Below are positions 11,938 to 26,097 of a stretch of DNA of 64,000 nucleotides, piece after piece. The stretch is from assembly GCA_910574455.1 (NCBI GenBank), contig CAJSYZ010000010.1, positions 1,640,770 through 1,704,769 of the forward strand, read 5' to 3'. The first letter of the stretch is position 1. Every line of letters begins with the position of its first letter. Source of the DNA: Trichaptum fuscoviolaceum (Eukaryota > Basidiomycota > Agaricomycetes > Hymenochaetales > Trichaptaceae). The notes beneath the pieces are model-generated. The model ran no database searches. It was given only the letters and a program-made list of their open reading frames with translations, and was not told the DNA's origin. A program made the position numbers and the translations under genes.

Positions 11938-14900
11938 ATGAAGTTTGCTCGGTAAGTGCTTCAGGCGGATGGCGAAGCGAAGTCATGTTAACCTCTTTTC
12001 TAGCTATTTAAAAGATACACAAGTGCGTTATATCTGTGGCATTTGGTGTGGGTGGCTTAAGGGATGCTTCTGTATAGGTTCCGGAATGGAAGAAGGCCTA
12101 TATGTGAGTTCTTCATTGCTTCGAAATTGCCTTGCTACTGAGGCTTTGGCTTGCTCTCTTCAAGTGACTATCGTGGCCTGAAAAAACTCATAAGTGCCAT
12201 CAAAAGAGCTCAGGAATCGGGTCAGCTTCTTCCTATAGAAGAACAGAGCGAGACGCCACGACGGTTATCCTCAATCGATGGTCGGCAAAACACAGCCGAT
12301 GGACATTTTCCTCCTATCGCTCGGACGTCTAGCAAATACGGAAGCACAGGAGAAACTCCTCCTCTGGTTGCACGCAATGAAGTGGTCGTTGATGAAAGCA
12401 CTGAAGTTCCTCCTTCCGTTGAGCTCCCATCGCCTGCCCTCCCATTGCCACACAAACAAAATAAGGCCTCGGTGGAATTCTCAGTGAGGTCCATTTCCGG
12501 AGAATCCGAACATGCTTCGTCGAGGCCAAGAGCGCTTCGTTCAAAGACAGATATCACCGTGTGTACTCTTAATCATATACAAGCCCATTTCCAGCTTCAT
12601 ATTCTCTCTACTATGACAGTCTGTAGAACCAAGAAGGAGCATGTCAATCTGGAGCGCTTCATCCAGCGGAGCCGACCTTCCCGGTCCATCGAATCACTCC
12701 CCGGCACGCTTTCTTGCTGGCCTTCGGCGTAGACAATCTACAAGGACCAGTCAGCCATGCCCTTCAATCTCATTTGTATCTTTACTAATCTTATCATGAA
12801 GATCGAGAAGGGTCGTCAGCTCGCATTGCACTGCCGCTTTCTGTCGTGTTGCCCACCTTGACTCCGCTAGAGCGCCAGTTCATTGAAAAATTAGACAAAG
12901 AGCTCGACAAAGTGGAGTCTTTCTATCAAGCACGCGAAAGCGAGGCAAAGATTAGGTTAGTGGGTCCTTTGAATATCGAGTTGTTCTCTCCTTCATACGA
13001 CGAGACCTGCAGAGCATCTGCTTTAAAGGATCAGCTTCGTGAATTGCAAGACCATCGAAGAATCTTTCATGTGAGCTTTAAGAATCACTGTAAGCATATA
13101 ACAGCTGATCTGATCAATTGCGTAGGAAGCCAAAGCAGGGGAATCGACATGGCGGTCGAAACTTCTACCCCACATGATAGTAGATCGCCTGACGGTCCAT
13201 GCTGGACCTGTAGCTACTCGTGGAGGGAAGTCCGCTCGAGTTGCAGACCACGCTTACGTTGAACACACTCATATTTCTGTCAATGGTGGGTGTCTTCACT
13301 ATTTTGAAGTTAACCCTGAGTCTTTTATGACATGTATGACAGGTCGGTTGAGTGGAGAACATGCCAGTAAAAATGGGAAAGATCGTGAACGTTCTGCATC
13401 CCCTGCTTCTTTCCGAACTGGTGTTCGGGATCGACTAGATCCTGAAGAATATCAACCTGCGAAGAAGGAATTGAAAAAGGCCATACTGCAATATTATCGG
13501 TACGCTATTACCAATTGTTTGCTGTAGGCTACTTAAAAAGGAGTCTGGGACCAGCTTCTTGGAGCTTTTGAACAATTATCGAGTAAGATACAACTGTTGC
13601 AAACTTCTTAGAACACGATCTCACATGTGCTGGTTAGGTGCTCAACTTGACTGGTTTCCGAAAAGCTCTTAAGAAGTTTGAAAAAACTGCCGGAGTTCGT
13701 CTTCAGACTCTTTACCGCTCTTGCTTCATCTGACATTACCATTTACTAGGTCCATATACAGCAGTCCTATATGCAAGAGAAGGTCCGTTATGCCATTTAT
13801 TCATAAAGCGATGTGACTATGTCTGCAGCTCGGAATGTAATGCATATTTATCGTTCAGGTGGAAACAAGCTCTTTCTCATCCGGTGAAGCTATCGAGAAG
13901 ATGCTAAAGGAAATCGAAGAACAATATGCTGCTCGCTTTGGTTTAGTCCTTTGAACCTTGTTTCCGGAAAACTATCCTAACTGTTTCTATGTATAGAGCG
14001 AGGAGACATGAAGAAGGCGCGCATGCGCCTCCGGACTGCGGAGAACCAGAAGAACCACCATTTCAGCACCTTCAGAGCTGGACTGTACCTGGGGCTGGCT
14101 ATCCCCGCTGTGGCCGATGGGATTTATAAATGTTGGTCGCATCGCCAAACCTGTATGCTAGTTTTCTAATGTCTACCTTCCATTCCTCAGCCTTCCAACC
14201 AGACGTGCGGGAGACGTTGCCTTGGGATGCACTACTACTCGTCTACGCGGTTTTCATGATTCCGCTCCTATTCTGCTTGCTCGTCGGCATTAACATTTGG
14301 GTTTGGCGTAGAGCACGAATCAATTATCAGTTTATATTCGGTGAGAAGTTTCGACCAAATAGTCCTTAATTCATATATTGATAAGTGGTCTAGACCTTGA
14401 TATTCGCTCACAGTTAGACAGTAGGGAGTACTTTGAGGTACATAGTAGATTCATATCGCGATGAGACATCAGTATACTAACAATATTAATTTTAGCTGCC
14501 ATCATTACTTCTCTGTACTTTATGTTACGCCTTCTGGCTCACATTTAGTCGGATCGGAACAGCAACTGTTGCTCCAACTAGCTGGCCGATCGTCTGGATC
14601 ATTCTCGCTGTCGTAATCATGCTAAATCCATTAAACGTCCTTTTTCCCAAATCGCGTTGGTGGTTAACACGGAAAGTTGCTAGACTACTAGCGTCTGGAA
14701 CGAAACCCGTCGAGGTGCGTTTTATCGTATGATACCGGAATCATTGATGACCTACTGATGGCGCTCAAACAGTTCACGGACTTCTGGCTGGGGTGAGCAA
14801 ATCGTGGAACGATACTGATACCGACTTGTTTCATGCTAACGGGAACTTTAGTGATCAATTCTGCAGCCTCACTTTCACTTTATCGAACCTCTATTTCGTC

Positions 14901-16025
14901 GGCTGCGCCTATAACCAGAAGTGGGACAACGTATGGATATCATGCAGTACTGCGAAACACTGGGGTATTCCCTTCGCGCTTTCGTCACTTCCTCTGCTTG
15001 TCCGGACAGTACAAAGTATCAAACGTTACGTTGACTCGGGCCTATACACACATCTAATTAATGTGCGTGTGCAAATCACGGCTTCAGACGACTTCAGAAC
15101 ACTGACTGACATCTGCGCCAAATCCAACAGGGTGGAAAATACGCATCTAATATACTGTATTATCTATTTTTCTATTTATGGAGGCATAATAGTAAGTCAT
15201 TAAACGGTACTTTAGATTAAGGACTGATCCTACTTCATTTCATCAAACAGATTATGCACATGACTCCTCGCTAGCCTTGTTTGTCCTTTTCGCAGTTAAC
15301 TATTCATTGTATACGTCTTCTTGGGTATGTTATACACCCTCCGATCACTATTTTAGCTAATTAAGTGTGTTTTAGGATTTATTGATGGATTGGTCGTTGT
15401 TCAAGCATCCCGCTCAACATCCGTTCCTGCGACAGAGTCTCGTGTACTCCGGGAACTACTACGTGAGTTTTTCTTTTTAGAGTATAGGTTGATGAACTAG
15501 TTGCCTTGCTGATTGACTCCGGTTTGGAAACTTTCTAGGTCTACTACGTCGCCATCGTAAGCTGTAATTAAAATCATTTTTTGCAACAGGGATCTGAAAC
15601 CTGTGTCTAGGTGACGAATGTTATCCTCAGATTCACATGGATCATCTACATTCCTGGCGGAGCCTTTGCCTATAATATCCGAGCCTTCATAGCAGCGATG
15701 CTGGAGATGTTTAGGCGATGGCAATGGAACTTTCGTAAGCCTCTTCTAGTCATATTATAATCGATTGAAGGACGAACTAACTGTTGACTATAATACAGTC
15801 CGACTAGAAAACGAACATATCGGTAATACTGATCAGTATCGCGTCACGCGCGAGGTACCTCTGCCGTACAACTTTGATGAAGTTGAGCACGACTCGGACG
15901 AGGGCGGAGATGAAGATGATGAGGAAAACTTCAGTACTAAGAGTGGTTGGAGGCGCCAGCAGACTGTCCGAATGTCCCATCTGAGCTCAGATGAGGATCC
16001 ACATCAATTTCCCCAGGGGGCTTGA
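11938..16025 (+). CDS. SPX-EXS protein, Syg1/XPR1-type phosphate exporter homologue
   Basis: This is a many-exon gene. The tiny first exon (ATG at 11938, MKFAR) is followed by short exons reading YLKDTQ, VPEWKKAY and DYRGLKKLISAIKRAQ, the classic SPX-domain N terminus that senses inositol pyrophosphate and phosphate status. A low-complexity insert (12240-12730) interrupts the SPX domain, which resumes at about 12870 (ERQFIEKLDKELDKVESFY) and 13900-14060 (the gene also reads KKARMRLRTAE). Transmembrane helices start near 14070 (FRAGLYLGLAIPAV). The EXS domain at about 14500-15740 includes WLGDQFCSLTFTL, CSTAKHWGIPFALSSLP, DWSLFKHPAQHPFLR and TWIIYIPGG. The cytosolic tail is acidic. The expected role is phosphate export and homeostasis at the plasma or Golgi membrane. 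The gene is convergent with VPS16, with 240 bases between stops. Confidence 0.92.
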
Positions 16026-16265
16026 CTGTGCCTTGGTCCTTGTCATCATGTAAAGGCATAAACGTATCGCTGTTTCCGAATGGAAGATATCTGTGCTTCG
16101 ACTACATTCCACCTTACCGTTCCTTGGGAATATATTCATTTCATGGTACCGGCAATCTGCTCGATCTCGCGGGCGATGAGACTGTTTGGGCAGGATTTCT
16201 TTAATCGTCTAGTAGATATTCAACGTTCATCAGTTGCTTCCTGTCATCTAGAAAAAAAACAGGAC

Positions 16266-19200
16266 TTACTCCATCCTTGCTTTATCTCCTTTATCCTTAC
16301 ACTCTTTCGCGGCCATTCGCCATTCGCCGCATTCAACATATAAGTCAACCCGTTTCGGTGGGTCGCATTTCGCAACAAAACTTGCCGCTTCCTTGTTGAA
16401 CCCCTTGCTGACTAAATGCCGGACGAATGGTTCGTAGCCGATCGGGCTTCTTTTCGACTTAGCGAAGGTATCTAAGCCTTCAAAGTCTCTAGCAGCCGTT
16501 AGAGCGTGTAACTTGATATACCAGAAACTGACAGGAGGGTCAGATTGCGTATGAGACACGGGCGGAAAGGGCTCACCGCTTATCCGGGACCTTGAAGTCC
16601 GTCCGCACTTTCTCTGCCTTCTTCGACATGCCGTTCAACAGACAAGTGCGTATAGTCTCATTTATGCTGAGTCCAAAGAACGGGATTTTCCCGTCAGCTT
16701 CCCGTTCCAATTGCTGTTGGTATGTGAGAAGCCTGACGCTTTCATCCATCATCTGGGCACGTGATAAGTTCAGACAGTTCAAGTTGAGATTCTGGAAGTC
16801 GAAATAGAAGACTTACCCTGGACTCGAATACGCGGTCCTTGTCTTCTGAAAAAAACTTTTGCGCTGCCTTGACAGCCATGATCTTTGCGTTCGGATCCTA
16901 TCATCACTTGATCATTACTTTGGTTCATCGTAAGAGGTTGGCCGCACTGACCTTCATGGTTCTAGCCTCCTCCAAAGACAACACTGCACTTTCAACGCGC
17001 CGATCATCCGAATAGTAGAAGTCTCTAAGCATCTCCCTGTTTTGTTCTCTCGCGTAAACCTGTAGCAGCTTTGCAGCCGGAGCAAGTGTGGGACCACCGT
17101 CTTCAATAAGCTTAAAAAATGACCCTAAAGGTAGTCGCTTATATAAATGAAGAAGAACATGGTATACTGGAGAGAAAAGGAAGAGTAAGCATTGATCCTG
17201 GATTCGTAGTCGAGATTTTTGCCCACTCAAGTCAGTATCCCCGCTGTTAACGGCCTTCAGAAGCGCGAGCCTGTCTTCTTTCATTTCGAGAAGAAGTGGT
17301 ACTTGGTCCCCTGCCTGTGGTTCGAAATCTAACAGCTAGTGAAGACATCAGCGTCATGACTCTGGAAGAAAATTCGAATTAACCGACCTTCGTAGCCAAC
17401 CCTGGCCTGCCGACCTCCCAACTGCGCTTAGCAATGTCTGCAAAACTCACACCTGCGCCACCGACACTCTTGAATTTCTCAATAATCGCACGACACAGTT
17501 CGTCGTCGCCTGTCTCTGCATCAGTGCCTGCTGCGGCCTTTGACCGTGCGATCTTTGCGCATGCCCAATGCTTGAGAACGGCGTCTGGTTTGATAGACAA
17601 ATAAGTCGAAATTCGAAGCGCAAGAAGGTGCAGTGAGCGGGCGGTTAAGCGTGAGATCAGATGGGCGGGTGATGTGTATACTAATCTGTGTAAAATTAAT
17701 GAGTGGCGTTCACTTCTTTTTGATCACTAAGGGCCTAATACGTACTGAGAATATGTGATCGGAATGCCAATTTCATAGTAACGAACGGCGTTCAGTACTT
17801 TCAGGGTCTGCCCCATATGTACGAAGTCTGTAGGGTTATACATATCCAGGAAAGACCGCCCAAATTTTGCGGCCTAAAAATATGTGATTCAGTAAGATGT
17901 GGATCATTCGAAGAACAGAAGGAAGAAAAAGACGAAAAGACTACAAACATTTAGAAGCCTTCGTTGCCAATGTGGTTCCCATTCTCTACCGGCGGCATCG
18001 ATACACTCGTCAACGGCCTTGGCGAGCTCCGGCTTGATACTCCGGATGTTCTCGTCGGCTTTCGGTGCTCGCTTCTGAAAATTATCCCAGGCGTCGAAGA
18101 GGATTGCTGCGGGAGCTGTTGACCCTGGGCGGAAGACGTTGATGGAAGAGGCGGGCACCTTCTGGATGAAGTCGCAGAGGTCGGGACTGACAACGCGAAC
18201 GCCGTCCGGTTCGCTCACCGCGTGTGATGGTCCTGAGTAGAAGAAACTGTGAAGACAAAAATTACAATCACGATAAAGATGGTTGCGAGGATGTATACCA
18301 TACCTTAGGGTATCGCCGAACGGACCGACGAGCAACGCAAGCCTCTCCCAGGTGACGAGAACTGCATCGTTTCCGCACCATTCCACTTGGCGAGCGGGTC
18401 CTTCCGCGCCCTCTGCAACCTTCTGTGTGGTGTCATACTCCGCTAGACTACGTTGGAAGTCGGTGGATACAACCCATAATGTTCCGGAAAATGTCATGAG
18501 TGCGAGCGATCGGCCATTTGGAGAGGGTGATATGTGTGTAAACGGTCCTCGTCCGAGTCGCTGGTCAACAGTTTCCAGAGAATCAACGGAGAGAATGGAA
18601 GGAGAGGAAGAGGGGGAGATGAGAACTTCAGTATGTCTAGATACTGATAGATCAGGAGCGATGACTGCCCATGACTGAGGGGGTTCGTTCAAGCCTATTG
18701 AGAATCTCAATTCGAATTCTCAAAACATAAGAAATTGATCAAACACACCTGGGACTGCAAGCGTCATCGGACGTCCACCATCAAAGCCTTTCACTTCCAA
18801 GAGTGTTAAGTTACCCGTCAGAATAACCATACCATTCTCATGTATTCGCGCGTCAAGAACCCCAGTCTCCGAGGCATCTGCACCAAGGGAATGTTGCTGG
18901 TAGTCCCCTTGCAAGTCATAGATACGGTAGATGCCCTCCTCGTTCAAAACAACTAGCTTCTCGTCAAATGTCCAGCCAAGTTTGATCAACTTTCCCTGGT
19001 TCCACTGTATAAATTGTAAGCAAGCTTCTTAGTCCACCAACAGACCACGTACTGTGAAGACAAGCAATCCCTCTCCTGCGGATGAGTAGACCCGAATCTC
19101 ATTTTTTGTGAATGATGGAACGCTCCTGCCTAAGCTTATCATCTTCGTAGTATCTCTCATCATAGCTAAGCTCAGTATTCAAGTCAGTTTACTGTAAGCC

Positions 19201-19370
19201 GACTAGCCAGACGTGTACGAACCCAGAGGACCTCCATACCGACATCCAGCGATGATGTACGCGTCGAGGTCGGGAAGCTTATCCTGGATAGCGTATAGCT
19301 GTTGTCTCCTATAAAATGCACTACCGTCCTGCATTGCCTGCCATGATGTTGTTGGGTGTTCAGACGACAT
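16266..19370 (-). CDS. VPS16: Vacuolar protein sorting protein 16 (VPS16), CORVET/HOPS subunit
   Basis: The start at 19370 reads [16 protein letters not shown], then [20 protein letters not shown] and a segment ending GCRYGG, typical for VPS16. Exons on the - strand encode the N-terminal beta-propeller ([57 protein letters not shown], IVFxGPSHA-type turns, [16 protein letters not shown]) and then the alpha-solenoid ([104 protein letters not shown]). The last exon ends at 16266. VPS16 is a core subunit of the vacuolar tethering complexes that dock late endosomes and vacuoles through SNAREs. The family match is strong over the whole length; about ten introns are present. No disruption was seen. 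Confidence 0.95.
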
Positions 19371-22300
19371 GGCTTGTCAGTCCAAGCTCGTTAGAAATGA
19401 CAACTTCTCTCTGAATGCAAGGTCAACCCGTCGGGTGTGAATTCGTCAAACCCAGAGCAAGTGACGGGACCCCTTTCGTTCAGTAGTACTCTTGGGAGTT
19501 ATCGACAAGTATTACGCTTCGAATGAAAGCTTCACAATTGAGTAAACCCAAGGAAACAGATGAAGAGGAAGCCAATCCTTGGGTGCCGGTGTATATAGAG
19601 CTACGTTGAGCAGCAGAGCTTGAGCCACGTGGGAACTTCAAGCTGGAGACGCGACTGAGACACGCCCGAGTCGCGTTTCAGAGAAGGCGTCTCTTAGACT
19701 TCAACCGCTATGTTCTTCATCCTCCACAATGAATAGTCTGATAGGAGCTAGGTAGACAAAGCAGAGCGGACAAACACAATGTGCTCAACGCGACTATCAT
19801 TCGACTATCAATTGCCAGACATCCTCACGACGACATTCACTAAAAGTATTTCTACGAACTGGAACAGTAGGGAGAAAAGGGGCCGCTTTAATCTTGCGTT
19901 GGCGTTCTGTAATGGTCTGTGGCTTCGATGGCCCTTGACTGGCAGGCTGTGGACGTTATACTCCCATTCAAGCTAGTGCATAGTCTTACTGGTGAGTTGT
20001 TACATTTTCTTCTACAAGCCTTACCCCCTTTTCCTGCAATTGCCTCCGTATAACCGCTTCTTATCTTCGACCTCTACTTTTCCTACCGTCTCTGTACCTC
20101 GCGGCTGCTACCGTTTGAGGTTGTCATTCGCCTTCGCATGGTCACAGGCCATTACTTTGATTTCGAATGCTGATCTTATTCAAACCTACATGTAATTGTC
20201 CAGTTGCTCTAGTATGTCGTGACATCCAGTAAACAAGTTATGTCTACTTTAAGCACTCGCACTCAAGACTTTCCCTTGAACCTTCTATGTACGGAAACAC
20301 AACCCTCTGCCCACTGACCGGACGCTGAAGTTCCATCCTATCTGTCACTTACGTATGTCTCAACTCTCAGACGCTCATATTTTCGTGTACTCAACTTGAA
20401 TAGGAATCTTATGGATCAAGCTATCAACGACGCTTCAGACGTACTAGTATACACTATAGAGAACATGCGGGTATCGGACCATACCCCGCACGAATTCACT
20501 TACACCTGAAGAAAAGAACTTTGTACACGAATGCTCTCAGTTGACCTGGGTTTATTTCCGCTTGAGGACCCAAGCATGTGGCCTACTCTGTCACTGGCCA
20601 GGTCCTCTTCGTAGAAAAAAGCCGAGCATTCTTCTCACTCGAAGTTCCCCTTCCTCGCGGAGAGGATGACGGACTTAGAGGACCATAATGAAATCTTGAT
20701 CCGTTAATTATCCGCTTACCCAATTCCTATTCCTTGACCACGCCTCATGTCCTGCCCAGTGCCGCCTGCCAATCGGTTGCTATCGACACAGAACACGGTT
20801 TAATCGGACTCTTTTGCAGATTTGACAGCTGCAGGGTGATTAGGAGGATGCACATGGAGCACCTTACTTTCGTGCCCCGATATGGAAAACTTTCACATTT
20901 TCACTCTGCAATAATGCTGAAGTGTTTTCCATCTGTCTGTCTACACTTCGCTCTGCAGAATATTCTTTTAAAATCAGATCTCGGGATGCTTTCTATCAGG
21001 TGGAATGTGCTAACATTTTACAGATTTTCTGAACATCAAGCGGAAGCGCCCTTTTACTCTTCCATCATTGCTGAAGCGGATGTATACCTTTCTGCAAGAG
21101 TGCTTCTGGGCCTACCCTCGATGGCTACCCTTCGGCTCTCCGCTTTTCGAGGTCAGGAGATCGGAGGAAAGTCTTTGTGAATGGTGAGTAATTATGTCTT
21201 CGCTACTCACTTCCATTTACCTGGAGTGTTTTCGCATGCACACATTTGCTGAATCGGAATCTCCAGTTCGAATAAAATCGATGCCTTAAGTGAGTCCCTA
21301 CAAATTTATTTCTGATCGGGATATTCCGTGGTCATCGATACACTTCTCCGGGCGCATTACGCAAAATTGCATCAGTCCAAGCTTCGGGTCTGCTCAAATG
21401 CCAGTCGAATATTCATACAACATCTCTGCCTTTCAGGTTTGTGTGAAATGTGTTGAATAGTCATTTTTCCCTTGTTGCCTACTGATGGTTTATTACGTAA
21501 ACGCGCGCGGATCCTTTCTCCGAGGACGAGGACGGGAGGCCTTTGATAACGACCGAATGCAGGGACGAATTGTGCTTCTAGTCGCCACTGAGATGCGCAA
21601 ATGTATTCGAGACGTCACGGTCACTACCCACGACTCTCGCAGTTCGTTTTGCCTCGAGGCAGTCGAACTTTGTACAATTTGGCAGAATCCGCCTTTGGCT
21701 TAAAAGTATTGCAAGGTCAACGGATCCCTCAGTAAGCAAATCTCTCATGCCACGGTCAAAAAGCATACAAAAAAATCATCTACCCCAGGTTTCAGTGATT
21801 CCATACCAGATGACGTAGTGCGATCCTCGTGTTTTTGCTTCGAGAGGTAAATGCACCATCAAAGGACGAAAGCTTTCGCACCCTGACCGGAGTTATTAAC
21901 GGATTGATCAGGGACTGAACCTACTGCTGTTCCGAACGTTACAGTTCTCACCACGCGTTCGAGGGTTCGGGAGAACTGTATTCCTCCCCTTTCCGAATCC
22001 TGGCTTCCTTCGCGGTCGTGTAGCTCGCAGTCCCCTTTCCAGCAAAAAAGCATGGTCTGCTGATTCTGCAAACGTCTATTTCTCCGCCTCTGCTTTGACA
22101 TTCTCTTCTTCATGCAGGAAGAGGGTGTTCAGACGAACATGATCAAGTGAAAATGAAGCCATGTTGAGGGCACTATTCACTTTGACAAGAAGATGATTGA
22201 CCTTCTATACGGATAATGCCTACCCCCATACACAGAATACCTACTTGACGAAGGACGGTGTGGGCCTCTTTCGAATGCTTGCTTGCCACTATCTCCGCCG

Positions 22301-23439
22301 CACATGGCTTTCTGGTTACTGCCTTCATAGCCGGCCAGATTCAGTGGCGTACTACTCTTGCCATTCACAACTTCACCCTGAGCGCTCTATCTGCTACGAG
22401 TCTCACGCTTCTAGGGTGTCTTCGCTATCACATTCAGAACTGGAGCTGAGTAATACAATATCAATGTGCACTAGGCTAGGGGACTCTTGTCGATACAATG
22501 CAATTTTAATGAAGTCAATTAGCCTACTGTTAATGGATATAAGTTTTGCTTGTCTAGCACGTAATATCGCTGTCAGACCGGAGAGTGAGTGTCCGATTCC
22601 GTATCTTTGACCTCTGACCTCAATGAATGATGTAGGATCTGGATCGTGTCCCGTTTCACTGTCAAGGTGTTCTCGTCTGTTAACTTGCCTACGCATCGCC
22701 CCTTTATGAGCCATATCCGAAAGACTACACACGTGTAAAGGGCACTACCGTCCTCCGCCATGCTTCGGGACCGTAAGTGATCAATGTGTACTGCCAGATA
22801 ACTTATCATATCATTGAAATTCGTGAGATGCGAGTAACAGCATGAACTCCAGCCATGAAGTGATCGCAATAAAATTGCTCCCGTTGCTTCCATCTTGTTG
22901 GTATGCTGAGCTGCTTTTGCGTTCGCAAGGATTGATTGGTAGGATAGGACCCGATCCATATACAGTAATTGCTTAATCTTTCCAATTATTCGAAGGTCTC
23001 GGACTGCATCTTGAGAATGCTTTGAACGCTCTTTTTTTTTTTTGATTTTCTTTGAAATTCAGCACGTTCGCCCATTTGCTCCCAAACCACTTATTCTCAC
23101 ATAGTCTTAAACGAACTTCAAATTCTGTTGCGCGTTGGGAAAGTATGTAATAGCTTTGGGCACACCCGAGATTCCTCCCAATTGATAGACATGTACTGCA
23201 ACGAATGAAAAAAATGCCATCATTTTAACCAGTTGCGTACCGCTCATGTTGTCAGACAGATCTCCTACAACCTGTTATCATTCTGTACGACTAATTTCCA
23301 ATTTATTATGTTTACGACAGAATATCTTCATCAAAAGATAACTTGCGCTATGACCTAATATACGCTCCGATTCTTCTTCGGATCATATGGTGTATAGAGC
23401 AAACAGCAAAGCATCATTTCCATCAGGGATCTGCAATTA
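19371..23439. other. 4-kb region without a supportable gene
   Basis: Only short open frames occur (the longest, 20734-21180 on the + strand, has no recognisable domain and no conserved-looking composition). Splice-like signals occur at random-like density. I found no transposase, reverse transcriptase, terminal repeats or tRNA-like segment. The part next to 19370 must hold the VPS16 promoter. A small number of minus-strand segments (for example near 22750-22960) look mildly protein-like but could not be chained into a gene. Confidence 0.45.
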
Positions 23440-26097
23440 CTACATGATGCTAGGGGTGAAGCTCACGAAGCATTTGCCATTATTTCCATACATAAATACA
23501 TAGTCGGGATCTCTCTCTTCACCAGTTCGAGTGTTCAAATCCAGTGCATGCGGGTTGCTAGCCTCGTGTACCGCTCCGATAACCTGTAAGGGGGGGGGGG
23601 GGGGGCAAGAGGAAGAATCTTCGAATTGCATCATCGGTAGTAAGGCGAGAGTTCTTCCTAATCGTTGCTTGTACGGTATCCGCAGTCCCGCCTTACATAC
23701 ATATCCAAGAAGTACTTACTTCTATACAGGGTTGTAGAGATCTCTGAACGCTGGTGAGCACTTTAGTGCATTCAGTTCAGGCGTTCCTATCATCATGGGA
23801 ACCGGTATCCAAGTGCCGGAATGTCCGGAACCAATCAACTCTAAAGTCAGACTGGAATACACTCCGAACGGACTTAAGTAATTGCATATCTGCATTCACC
23901 CACCTGTGGTGCAAATACACTGGTTGCTGCTGAGCATGTGCTGTTTAGTCCCCAGACGCCCGGAGGTGTAACGCTTCACATTTGCACCAAGGAGAGCAGA
24001 ACGTAAGATTCGATGAACTATGCAGTACTCTAAGCTTAGGTGAGTAAGCCAGAAGAAAAATCGCCTTAAAAATAAATATCTACCGGAGGAAATGCCAACA
24101 CAGTCGAAGTTTCCTGCCAGGTGGGCAATGTATCCGAATTACTGGCCCGAGTTCAAGTAAGCCGGCGCGCATTAGGAAAAGAGCGTTTCTGAAAGAAAAA
24201 GAAAGGATCAAATGGCTCTACCCCATACTACGGAGCCGTGGTCACGGTAGGGTCGAATATATGGGGCAGTTGAACCTTGGACCTCACCTATACCGTTTTC
24301 AAACCATTGACAGCGAGTTTATATATCTATAGAAAAATCTCAGCAGAAAGTGATGAGGCTAGCGCGGGGAGAGGACTCGCGGACCGGCGAACATGGGGAA
24401 AATGAGATGCGTGGAGGTGGGAGGAAAGAGGGCATTGGTTGGATAGTACAATGCCAAGTATCCGTAAGCTTCATATTGCTGCAAGGTAGTACATTTATAT
24501 GGAGAAGAAACTGTCCGTCGATTGAGGAGAGAAGATGAACATAGAGTGGAGGGGCGAGGGAGGGAGTGAAGAACATACCAATATTCTTCAAACTCGTTGA
24601 TGAGAAGAGGTTTGCCGAAAGGCCCGGAGCATCCTTCGGGTAAGCTGATTCCTGGAGACTTAGCGGGATGTGGTATGGAAAATACGATAGGTTCCGCGGG
24701 ACTTGAAGAAGCGGATCCCTCGGCCTGACAAGGACGGCGACCTGGCGCATAAGCTACTGGCTTTCTGGCGGTCCAATTCGACCAAGAAAGAAGTCACAGA
24801 GATCCATTCCTGTACTGTTTCACTGGATGGGCGCTGTTCTGAAGAACAAGCTAGCGTATACATAAGTAAGGTGTATCTCTCTGTATCACCATAGATAGAG
24901 CTACTTATCTGTGAAACAGTTTGACTTCATGAGCTCCATTACGCTGAGTCTTTAAGCCATAAGTTGCATGATATTTCGTTAAAGTTGAAAGGTACGTTTG
25001 ACGCCACAGCCGATCTCTTATCCAATGCCTTGGGTGGAGCGTTATGTCCAAAGTATAAACCAATTGCAACAGCTCATATTTTCCTGATAGCCGGGGCCTG
25101 CGTAGATCAGTGCTAAATGTAGTTCTTGTGTAAGCACTGAAAAGTGAGTACCTTTCACTATATCCGTTGCGATGTCTCCTTAATACGTTGCCTGAATTTC
25201 TTATGTAGATATGAGTGGTCCTTGGAGCAAAGGACTCGGATAGCCAGTGAGCTGGTAAAGGATAATATCTTCGTCCTAATGCCTGCTCCGCTTGCCTGAA
25301 CATATGTTTTATTTGTATTTCGCCCGCCCTCGCATCCGGCAATCTGGAGGCGAAAGGGCTGGTTAGCGTAACCGACCAAAATAAGACCATCGACCGCACC
25401 AACCGGAGTCGGTGGCTTTAAAGCACGGCGAGCCTTTTTGGCCGCTCTGACGACCTTGTCGATCAGCGGTCAGACGTGAAGTGAGGACAGCTCACGGATT
25501 TGCCCGCATTCTGTGGGGTTGAGAATAAGCTACCGTAGGCACTCAATAGAACGCGTTCTGTGAAGTATACTTGGGTTCATCTTCAAGACCGAGTATGAAT
25601 AAGCGAATGAACTTCTTCAGAAGGCGAACCGTCATCGGTGGGAACCCATCGTAAATACTTAGTTTAGTATGTTTCAGCTAATTTGCGAAATAGAGTGCTA
25701 TTTTGGTCAGATAACAGAGGAAAAGAGACGCAATTTCATTAGATACGGATGACATACCTGGAATCCAATGAGAGCTTGAGTCGTCTTGGATACGAGCCTG
25801 AGATACTGCAAAGCTGTTTCATGCTGTTAATGTTCATGTGATAGGTCTGGGAAAAAATACAAACGGAACCATCCATATCCTGAGGGGGGGCTTCTTTGGT
25901 CCTGCGATTCCGCATCAGAAAGGAATGAATTGCCAGAAGTCTGGGACGGCCAGTGTCGATCCAGTTGAATTATTTGAAATGGTTGCCTTTTTGGGTAACT
26001 CAGGGTGGTGGCTTCTAGTCGCCTACCTTTTGGGAAGGAACGTCCACACGTGTCGCGATTCAGACTTTTCGCTCAGGATTGCCTTGATCTCCATCAT
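23440..26097 (-). CDS. Unrecognised multi-exon gene (tentative model)
   Basis: No domain is recognised. Several - strand segments look like exons and join in frame across GT-AG borders. At the 5' side a start at 26097 (MMEIKAILSEKSESRHVW) continues through a phase-2 junction into QPFQIIQLDRHWP, then GYGWFPLQYLRLVSKTTQ and IYDGFPPMTVRLLKKFIRL. In the middle, 24905-24700 reads MYTLACSSEQRPSSETVQEW and TSFLVELDRQKAS. At the 3' side four exons chain without a break: about 24113-24084, 24029-23904, 23840-23728 and 23583-23440, reading NFDCVGISSEYCIVHRIL, GTWIPVPMMIGTPELNALK, AFRDLYNP and VIGAVHEASNPHALDLN. The last acceptor is preceded by a 16-base C tract on this strand. The middle of the model (25500-24920 and 24580-24115) could not be joined with confidence, so decay cannot be excluded. 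Its start is about 200 bases from the divergent arrestin-like gene. Confidence 0.45.
23590..23605. repeat. Homopolymer G16 / C16 tract
   Basis: A run of 16 G on the + strand. On the - strand it is a C tract directly before TTACAG, so it forms the polypyrimidine tract of the last intron of the tentative gene at 23440-26097. Confidence 0.9.

Noticed and set aside
20734..21180. 148-codon frame in the gap after VPS16
   Set aside because: No domain, no conserved-looking motif, no flanking splice-consistent exons; length is within chance for this base composition.
24905..25402. 165-codon - strand frame as a stand-alone gene
   Set aside because: It seems to contain parts of spliced exons of the tentative gene at 23440-26097 read through introns; as a single protein it has no recognisable structure.
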